From 66-474 sp051961995 (GTDB taxonomy: Bacteria; Pseudomonadota; Gammaproteobacteria; Xanthomonadales; Rhodanobacteraceae), in assembly GCA_051961995.1 (NCBI GenBank), contig JBQCCR010000025.1:1-25212 (forward strand): DNA of 25,212 bases, read 5' to 3'. Position 1 is the first letter of the stretch. The number at the start of each line of letters is the position of its first letter. Positions 19,223-25,212 of this stretch are shown here, piece after piece. The notes under the pieces are model-generated. The model saw only the letters and a list, made by a program, of their open reading frames with translations. It was not told the origin of the DNA and ran no database searches. Position numbers and translations under genes: made by a program.

Positions 19223-21907
19223 ATGAACTTCCGTCTGCTCAAACTGTTGCTCCTCTCGCTGCTGATCGGCGCGCTTTCGCCAGTCGCGCTCGCCAGGGCG
19301 CCGGCCGCCGGCCAACCCACCGTCACCCGCGCGACCCTGGACAACGGCCTGCGCGTGGTGATCGTGCGCGACACGCTTTCCGCCATGGTGACCACACAGA
19401 TCACTTATCTGGCCGGCGGCTACGAAACGCCGAAAGGTTTCCCCGGCACCGCGCACGCGCTGGAACACATGATGTTTCGTGACGCCAAGGGCCTGACCGG
19501 TGCGCAGTTGAACGAGATGACCGGCAAGATGGGCGGGGACAACAACGCCTTCACCACGGCGGATGCGACGCAGTATTACTTCGTCGCGCCGGCGCAGTAC
19601 CTGGACATCCTGCTGCACATCGAATCCACGCGCATGCGCGGCGCGCTGCTGACCGCCAAGGACTGGGACGCCGAGAAAGGCGCGATCGAACAGGAAGTCT
19701 CGCGCGATATTTCCGATCCGGGCTTTCTGGCCTTCCAGAAGGCCGAGACCGCGCTGTACGCCGGCACCGGTTACGAATTCGATCCGCTCGGCACCCGGCC
19801 TTCGTTCGACAAGACCACGGCCAACGTGCTGCACAGTTTTTATGACAACTGGTACGTGCCGAACAATGCGATCCTGGTGATCGTCGGTGACGTGGATCCG
19901 CAGGCCACGCTGGAAAAGGTCAGGACGCTGTTCGGAAAAATCCCCAGCCACCCCACGCCGGAAGCCACCCCCGTGGTGCTGCAACCGGTGAAGCCGCAGA
20001 CGATCCGCAGCAGCACGCCGCAGGGCACCGGCACGGTGCAATTCCTGTATCGCATGCCGGGCATGCGCAGCGACGACAACGCTGCGGTGCAGATCCTAAT
20101 GGACGTGCTAGACAACCCGCGCAGCGGATTGTCGGAACTCGCCGCGCAAGGCAAGGTGCTGAGTGCGGATGCGCAACTGCAACCCTTCACGCGCGGCGGC
20201 ATCGGCGCGCTGGAAGTCGGTTTCCCCAAGGGCGGTGATTCGAAGCAGGCGCAGCAACATCTGCAGGACGTGGTGGACGCGCTGCTGAAGCATGGCGTTT
20301 CGCCGGAACTGGTGGAAGCCGCCAAACGCGCGGAGGCCGCGCAGGCCGAGTTCGAGAAGAACAGCGCGGTGACGCTGGCCAGCGCATGGTCGCAGGCGCT
20401 GGCATGGCAGGGACTGGATTCACCGGAACAGGCGCAGGCGCAACTCGCGAAAGTCACCGTCGCGGACGTCAACCGCGTCGCGCGCGAATACCTCAAGGAC
20501 GGCGCGCGCATCACCGTGGTGCTCACGCCCAGCGACAGCGGCGAACGCCCGCCGGAAAGCGCGGGCTTCGGCGGCAGCGAAAAATTCGCCGGCAACGACA
20601 AGCTCGATGTGCCGCTGCCGGATTGGGCCATGCAATCGCTGGGCAAGCTGGAAATGCCCCACTGGACGCTCGATCCGGTTTCGATGAAGCTCGCCAACGG
20701 CATCACCCTGATCGTGCAGCCGGAAACGATCAGCAAGACCATCACCGTGGTCGGTCATATTGACCACGATGACCACATGCAGGAACCCGAAGGCCAGGAC
20801 GGTGTGGGCCGCGTGCTCGACTCGTTGTTCGATTACGGCACCACGACCCTCGATCGCAACGCCTTCCACAAGCAACTGGATGCGATCGCGGCCACTCAGT
20901 CCGGCGGCGCGGACTTCGCGCTCGCGGTGCCCAGCGATGCCTTCGACGAGGGCATGCGGCTGCTGGCCGACAACGAGCTGCATCCGGCGTTGCCGCAGGC
21001 CGCATTCAAGATCCAGCAGCAGACGCTGGCGCGCACGCTGGCGGGCGAGTTGCAATCGCCGCAATACAAGATGTTCCGCGCGCTGAAGGAAGGCCTGCTG
21101 CCGAAGGGCGATTCGGGCCTGCGCCAGGCCACCCCGTCGAGCGTCAACGCGCTCACTTTGCAGAACGTCAAGGATTACTTCGGGCAAACCTACCGGCCCG
21201 ACATGACCACCCTAGCGATTGTCGGCGACATCACGCCGGATCAGGCCAGGGCCGCAGTCGAGAAGTATTTCGGCGCATGGAAAGCGAGTGGCCCGAAGCC
21301 CGACGTGATCCCGAAACCCGTCCCGCTGAATCCGCCCGGCTACACCGTCGTGCCCAACCCGTTCGCCTCGCAGGATCAGGTGCTGATCGGGCAGACGCTG
21401 GACTTGAACCTGCACGATCCGGATCGCTACGCGCTCACGCTCGGCAACGATGTGCTGGGCGGCAATGGTTTCGCATCGCGGCTGATGGTGGACGTACGCG
21501 TCAAGCACGGCTACGCGTACGGCGCAGGGTCGGGCATGCAGTTCGACCGCTCGCGTTCGATCTTCTACGTGCAGTACGGCAGCGATCCGGACAAGGTCGC
21601 GCCGGTCAATCAGCTCGTGCTCGACAACGTCCTCGCCATGCAAACCACGCCGGTGACAGCGACCGAGCTGGACAACGCGCGCCAGTACGAGATCCGTTCG
21701 ATCCCGGTGGAAGTGTCATCGGTGAACCGCATCGCGCGCGCGCTGCTCAACTGGAGCTACAAGGGCGAGCCGCTGAACCAGCCGATGGTCGCGGCGGATC
21801 ACTACCTGAACCTCAGCGCGCAACAGGTGCAGGATGCCTTCAGGAAATACCTGCGGCCGAAAAACCTGGTACAGGTGGTGCAGGGGCCGGCGCCGGCCAG
21901 GCACTGA
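19223..21907 (+). CDS. Periplasmic M16-family zinc metallopeptidase (two-domain, PqqL/insulinase-like)
   Basis: The protein has 894 residues with a signal peptide (about 1-26), so it is exported. The first half carries the inverted zinc motif HxxEH as HALEH (His78, Glu81, His82) with the distal Glu ligand at 158 in IEQEV. The rest of this half is a typical M16 catalytic domain (GTAHALEHMMFRD, DNNAFTTADATQYYF, YDNWYVPNNAILVIVGD). The second half (about 490-894) repeats the fold without the zinc motif. It has the conserved GNDVLGGNGFASRL and VRVKHGYAYG blocks and forms the other half of the clamshell. Such peptidases degrade peptides or small proteins in the periplasm; some bacterial ones take part in iron-protein uptake. 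The start at 19223 has AAGGAA at 19210-19215. It converges on the fsr-like gene with only 15 bp between stops and no terminator visible. Confidence 0.92.
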   Translation: MNFRLLKLLLLSLLIGALSPVALARAPAAGQPTVTRATLDNGLRVVIVRDTLSAMVTTQITYLAGGYETPKGFPGTAHALEHMMFRDAKGLTGAQLNEMTGKMGGDNNAFTTADATQYYFVAPAQYLDILLHIESTRMRGALLTAKDWDAEKGAIEQEVSRDISDPGFLAFQKAETALYAGTGYEFDPLGTRPSFDKTTANVLHSFYDNWYVPNNAILVIVGDVDPQATLEKVRTLFGKIPSHPTPEATPVVLQPVKPQTIRSSTPQGTGTVQFLYRMPGMRSDDNAAVQILMDVLDNPRSGLSELAAQGKVLSADAQLQPFTRGGIGALEVGFPKGGDSKQAQQHLQDVVDALLKHGVSPELVEAAKRAEAAQAEFEKNSAVTLASAWSQALAWQGLDSPEQAQAQLAKVTVADVNRVAREYLKDGARITVVLTPSDSGERPPESAGFGGSEKFAGNDKLDVPLPDWAMQSLGKLEMPHWTLDPVSMKLANGITLIVQPETISKTITVVGHIDHDDHMQEPEGQDGVGRVLDSLFDYGTTTLDRNAFHKQLDAIAATQSGGADFALAVPSDAFDEGMRLLADNELHPALPQAAFKIQQQTLARTLAGELQSPQYKMFRALKEGLLPKGDSGLRQATPSSVNALTLQNVKDYFGQTYRPDMTTLAIVGDITPDQARAAVEKYFGAWKASGPKPDVIPKPVPLNPPGYTVVPNPFASQDQVLIGQTLDLNLHDPDRYALTLGNDVLGGNGFASRLMVDVRVKHGYAYGAGSGMQFDRSRSIFYVQYGSDPDKVAPVNQLVLDNVLAMQTTPVTATELDNARQYEIRSIPVEVSSVNRIARALLNWSYKGEPLNQPMVAADHYLNLSAQQVQDAFRKYLRPKNLVQVVQGPAPARH

Positions 21908-21922
21908 CGCCACGCAAAACAA

Positions 21923-23161
21923 TCAGACGGTCGGCGCGGCCAACGGCGGCGCCGGACGCGCAGGCGGGCGGATGTCCGGCAGAAACGCCGCGAGCACCCC
22001 GAGCAGCGGCAGGAATGCGCAGATCTGGTAGACGAAGCCGATGCCATAATGATCGGCGATCACGCCGAGCACCGCCGCGCCGATGCCGCCCATGCCGAAC
22101 GAGAATCCATAGAACAGACCCGACATTACGCCGATGCGGTGCGGCACCATGTCCTGCGCGTACACGATGATCGCCGGAAACGCGGACGCAATGCCGATGC
22201 CTATCACCACGCTCAACGCGGTGGTCCATGCCAGCCCGACGTGCGGCAGCAGCAGCGTGAAAGGCGCGACGCCCAGGATCGAAACCCAGATCACCGTCTT
22301 GCGGCCGATGCGATCACCGATCGGCCCGCCGATCATGCTGCCCACCGCCACCGCGGCGAGGAACACGAAGAGGTGGATCGTTGCATCCCGCGCGGTCAAA
22401 CCGAAACGATGGATCAGGTAGAACTCGTAATAGCTGCTGATGCTGGCGAGGTAGAAATATTTGGAGAAGAGCAGCACCAGCAGCACGCCGATCGTGCGGA
22501 CAACCAGCGGCTTGGCATAACGCGGGCCTTCGGCGACTTTCCGGTGCCGGCGCTCATTGAGATGGGCGTGGTACCAGCGGCCGACCTGCAACAGCACCAC
22601 GATCGCGAGCAGCGCGATCAGGGTGGCCCAGCCGACGCTGCCACGGCCGTAACGCAACACCACCCAGCCTGCGAGCAGCGGCCCAAGCGCCGAGCCGGTG
22701 TTGCCGCCGATCATGAAAACCGATTGCGCAAGCCCGAAGCGCCCACCCGAGGCCAGCCGCGCCACGCGCGAGGATTCGGGATGAAACACCGAGGAACCGC
22801 AGCCGACCAGCGCCACCGCGCACAACAGGGCGAAATAGGACGGCGCGACCGACAGCAGGGCCAAGCCGCCGAGCGTGAAGCACATGCCGGCCGGCAGCGA
22901 ATACGGCATCGGCCGTTTGTCGGTGACCATGCCGACCACCGGCTGCAACAGCGACGCGGTCAACTGGAAGGTCAGCGTGATCGCGCCGACCTGGAAGAAG
23001 CTGAGATGGAAATCGCCCTTGAGCAGCGGATAGATCGCCACGATCAGCGACTGCATCATGTCGTTGAGCAGATGCGAGAAGCTGATCGCGCCGAGCACGC
23101 TGAAGCGCGTGCGGTCCTCGTGATGCGATGGTTCGAGCACCGTCGAAGGGGTTTCGTTCAC
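21923..23161 (-). CDS. fsr: Major facilitator transporter of the fosmidomycin-resistance (Fsr) family
   Basis: This is a 12-helix inner-membrane efflux transporter of 412 residues. The sequence is very close to E. coli Fsr along its length. The N-terminal SFSHLLNDMMQSLIVAIYPL, SLLQPVVGMVTDKRPMPYSL and GCGSSVFHPESSRVARLASG match, as do KYFYLASISSYYEFYLI, GGPIGDRIGRKTVIWVSILG and GLFYGFSFGMGGIGAAVLG. The conserved MFS loop is seen in both halves. E. coli Fsr exports fosmidomycin; natural substrates are unknown, and the family should not be assumed to confer drug resistance here. The GTG start at 23161 is set by a 4-bp overlap (GTGA) with the end of the E1 dehydrogenase gene. The protein then begins just before the first helix, so expression is probably coupled to that gene. 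A longer upstream reading lies inside the E1 gene and is rejected. Confidence 0.93.
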   Translation of the reverse strand: MNETPSTVLEPSHHEDRTRFSVLGAISFSHLLNDMMQSLIVAIYPLLKGDFHLSFFQVGAITLTFQLTASLLQPVVGMVTDKRPMPYSLPAGMCFTLGGLALLSVAPSYFALLCAVALVGCGSSVFHPESSRVARLASGGRFGLAQSVFMIGGNTGSALGPLLAGWVVLRYGRGSVGWATLIALLAIVVLLQVGRWYHAHLNERRHRKVAEGPRYAKPLVVRTIGVLLVLLFSKYFYLASISSYYEFYLIHRFGLTARDATIHLFVFLAAVAVGSMIGGPIGDRIGRKTVIWVSILGVAPFTLLLPHVGLAWTTALSVVIGIGIASAFPAIIVYAQDMVPHRIGVMSGLFYGFSFGMGGIGAAVLGVIADHYGIGFVYQICAFLPLLGVLAAFLPDIRPPARPAPPLAAPTV

Positions 23162-25212
23162 TTCATCGTTTCCGCAGCCGCGACGATATCGCCCTCGCCG
23201 GGCAATACCAGCAGCGCCGCGCCGGCTAGTGGCGTATAGGTGTCGGCGCCGACCACGCGTTTCAACGGCGTGTTGCCGAGGCCTGCTTCCACGATCGCGG
23301 TGATGACGCCCTCGCCCACGCCGGCGCTGCGACGGCCTTCGTCCAGCACGAGAATGCGCCTGGCCGATTTCGCCTGGGCCGCAATGAACTTTTCGTTCAA
23401 TGGCACCAGCCAGCGCAGGTCCACCACGCGCGTTTGCCACTTCAATTTCTTCCCGATCCCGCGCGCGGCGCGCAACGCCATCGGCACGCCGTTGCCGAAG
23501 GTGAAGATCACCAGGTCCTTCGCGTCCTCGTTGTAGACGCGGCCTTCGCCGAGCGGCATCGCTTCGCCCGGCGGCGGATAGGCGAATTGCCAGGCGCCGT
23601 CGCCGGCTTCGTACAAGTCCTTGGTCATGTACAGCGCGATCGGTTCCAGGAACGCGCACACACGCCCGTCCACCTTGCACAACGCCGCCAGGGTACGCAG
23701 CATCGTGGCGGCATCATCGCCGCGCGAAGGACAGCCGACGACCAGCCCCGGGATGTCGCGCAGCGCGGCGATCGAATTGTCGTTGTGGAAATGTCCGCCG
23801 AACCCTTTCTGGTAGCCGAGCGAGGCGACGCGCAGCAGGATCGGATTGCGGTACTGATTGTTGGAAAAAAACTGCAACGACGCCGCTTCACCGCGGATCT
23901 GGTCGCAGGCGTTGTGGAAATAGGCGAGGTACTGGATCTCCGGGATCGGCAGCATCCCCATGTTGGCGTAACCCTGCGCGAGGCCGAGGATGATCGTCTC
24001 GTCCAGCAGCGTGTTGAACACGCGCGCGCCCTTGAACGCCTTGTGCAGGCCCCTGGTCACGGTGTACACGCCACCTTTCTGCGCCACGTCCTCGCCGAAC
24101 AGCAGCGACTCGGGATATTTCACCATCAGGTCGTGCAGCGCCTGGTTGATCTGGATGGCCAGATGCCGGGCGGGCAGTTTTTCCGGCAGCTTGTCTTCGC
24201 CACCGAAGATCGCGACGCGCCTGCTTTCGAAGTCGGCACGCCGCGCTTCGGCCTTCACTGCCTTCGGCGTGTACGGCGCCAGCGGCTCGATGATTTCGTC
24301 CAGCGACTGCAGACGCGGACGCCGATCGGCCTCTTCCGCCGCGGCGAAGCAGCGCTTGCGGATCGTCTCGTACTGTTCGAGCAGCCCCTCACGCGAATAC
24401 AGTCCGGATTCCAACGCGATCGCGGCCGAGCGCAACAGCGGATCGGTAGCTTCCAGTGCAACCAGTTCCTCGATCGAGCGCCATTCGATTTCGAAGTCGG
24501 TGCCGGCATGGCCCATCACCCGCATCGTGCGTAGATGCAGGAAGGTCGGGCGGCGCGTGCGGCGGCAATGCTCCACCGCGCGCGCGACCTGCGCGTAGCC
24601 TTCCGCAAGGTCGAGACCGTCGGCAAAGAAGTAATCCAGATCCTTGCGATCCCGGAAATTGTTGGCGATCCAGCCGCTGGGCGTCTTCACCGAAATGCCG
24701 ATGCCGTTGTCCTCGCACACGAACAGCACCGGCGCCGGCAATTTCTGGTACGCCGTCCACCCCGCGGCATTGAACGCGGTCTGCGCGGTGGCGTGGTTGC
24801 TCGAAGCATCGCCGAACGAGCAGACCACGATCGAATCCCTCGGCACCGGCAGCTCATGGCCGATGCGCTGGCCCTGCTCGATGGCAACCGCGGTGCCAAA
24901 GGCCTTGGGCAAATGCGAAGCGATCGTGGACGTCTGCGGCAGGACCCACAGCGGCTTCGATCCCCACACCTTGTGCCGGCCGCCGGACGCCGGATCTTCC
25001 TTGCTGGCCGCGAACGACAGCGCCGAATCCATCACCGGATCCATGCCCGGCAGCTTGCGGAAACGCTCGGCCATGAACGCGCCGGAACGATAGTGCAGGA
25101 ACGCCGGATCGGTGTGCCGCGTCAGCCGCGCCACCATCGCGTTGCCTTCGTGTCCCGACGAGCCGATGGTGTAGAACACCTTGTTCTGCACGCGCAGCAC
25201 GCGCGCCATCAG
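23158..25212 (-). CDS. Fused alpha-beta E1 component of a 2-oxoacid dehydrogenase (thiamine pyrophosphate enzyme), 5' end outside window
   Basis: E1 decarboxylates a 2-oxoacid with thiamine pyrophosphate and passes the acyl group to a lipoyl E2. Counting from the first internal ATG at 25209, the alpha-like half is at about 1-330 and the beta-like half at about 345-683. The alpha half has the TPP motif from GDASSNHA (133-140) to CEDNGIGI (165-172) and an RMRVMGHA-like loop (written LRTMRVMGHAG). The beta half begins at LAIQINQALHDLM, with LLFGEDVAQKGGVYTVTRGL, DETIILGLAQGYANMG and LVLDEGRR. Such single-chain E1 proteins are often annotated as branched-chain or generic 2-oxoacid dehydrogenase E1. 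The substrate cannot be settled here. The frame is open to the window edge, and full-length relatives are somewhat longer, so the start is missing. The stop overlaps the fsr start. Confidence 0.92.
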   Translation of the reverse strand: MMARVLRVQNKVFYTIGSSGHEGNAMVARLTRHTDPAFLHYRSGAFMAERFRKLPGMDPVMDSALSFAASKEDPASGGRHKVWGSKPLWVLPQTSTIASHLPKAFGTAVAIEQGQRIGHELPVPRDSIVVCSFGDASSNHATAQTAFNAAGWTAYQKLPAPVLFVCEDNGIGISVKTPSGWIANNFRDRKDLDYFFADGLDLAEGYAQVARAVEHCRRTRRPTFLHLRTMRVMGHAGTDFEIEWRSIEELVALEATDPLLRSAAIALESGLYSREGLLEQYETIRKRCFAAAEEADRRPRLQSLDEIIEPLAPYTPKAVKAEARRADFESRRVAIFGGEDKLPEKLPARHLAIQINQALHDLMVKYPESLLFGEDVAQKGGVYTVTRGLHKAFKGARVFNTLLDETIILGLAQGYANMGMLPIPEIQYLAYFHNACDQIRGEAASLQFFSNNQYRNPILLRVASLGYQKGFGGHFHNDNSIAALRDIPGLVVGCPSRGDDAATMLRTLAALCKVDGRVCAFLEPIALYMTKDLYEAGDGAWQFAYPPPGEAMPLGEGRVYNEDAKDLVIFTFGNGVPMALRAARGIGKKLKWQTRVVDLRWLVPLNEKFIAAQAKSARRILVLDEGRRSAGVGEGVITAIVEAGLGNTPLKRVVGADTYTPLAGAALLVLPGEGDIVAAAETMK

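Noticed and set aside
22049..23239. A 396-codon plus-strand open frame opposite fsr
   Set aside because: It is antisense to a transporter that matches E. coli Fsr along its whole length, and its translation is Arg/His/Gln-rich without motifs.

Overview
The window is about 25 kb of GC-rich chromosomal DNA from a gammaproteobacterium, most probably of the Xanthomonadales (a Rhodanobacteraceae-like lineage). This placement is an inference. It rests on an Fsr-type transporter close to the E. coli protein, class 2 PyrD, an E. coli-type MurB, a MetX enzyme resembling the xanthomonad serine O-succinyltransferase group, a fused alpha-beta 2-oxoacid dehydrogenase E1, and several short palindromic intergenic repeats of the kind common in xanthomonad genomes.

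Layout. (1) 1-3695, plus strand: the end of a cytochrome c maturation operon, ccmF (5' end outside the window)-ccmG-ccmH-ccmI, each junction overlapping by 4 bp. A palindromic repeat lies in frame inside the start of ccmH. (2) 3894-6114, plus: sulfur-amino-acid genes, namely a MetX-family O-acyltransferase, a cysteine dioxygenase and a small VOC protein. (3) 6135-6337: tRNA-Leu(CAA) with promoter and terminators. (4) 6492-8970, minus: a secreted EF-hand protein and a membrane-anchored FGE-like protein without the catalytic cysteines. (5) 9087-10345, plus: RNase D (rnd) and tRNA-Ala(CGC). (6) 10458-14139, minus: a block of stress or accessory genes (secreted alpha/beta hydrolase, stress-type SDR, low-affinity iron permease-like protein, DUF421 protein, histone-H1-like basic protein). 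(7) 14271-14474: tRNA-Arg(CCT) with an imperfect second copy of its 3' end 128 bp downstream, which looks like the scar of an integration event. (8) 14589-19100, plus: ALDH7-type aldehyde dehydrogenase, SDR, pyrD and murB. (9) 19223-21907, plus: a periplasmic M16 peptidase. (10) 21923-25212, minus: a fused E1 dehydrogenase (5' end outside the window) overlapping an fsr-like efflux gene.

How the genes work together. The ccm genes carry out haem ligation, thiol reduction and apocytochrome handling for c-type cytochromes. The MetX and cysteine dioxygenase genes sit at the entry to and exit from the cysteine pool. pyrD and murB are housekeeping genes. The block between tRNA-Ala and tRNA-Arg looks like a general-stress or envelope-stress module. 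No CRISPR array, transposase, integrase or complete prophage is visible, and no gene-free stretch exceeds 300 bp. The most interesting local signals are the repeat inside ccmH, the duplicated tRNA-Arg 3' end, the cysteine dioxygenase with mammalian-type Cys and Tyr positions, the cysteine-less FGE-like protein and the chimeric basic protein.
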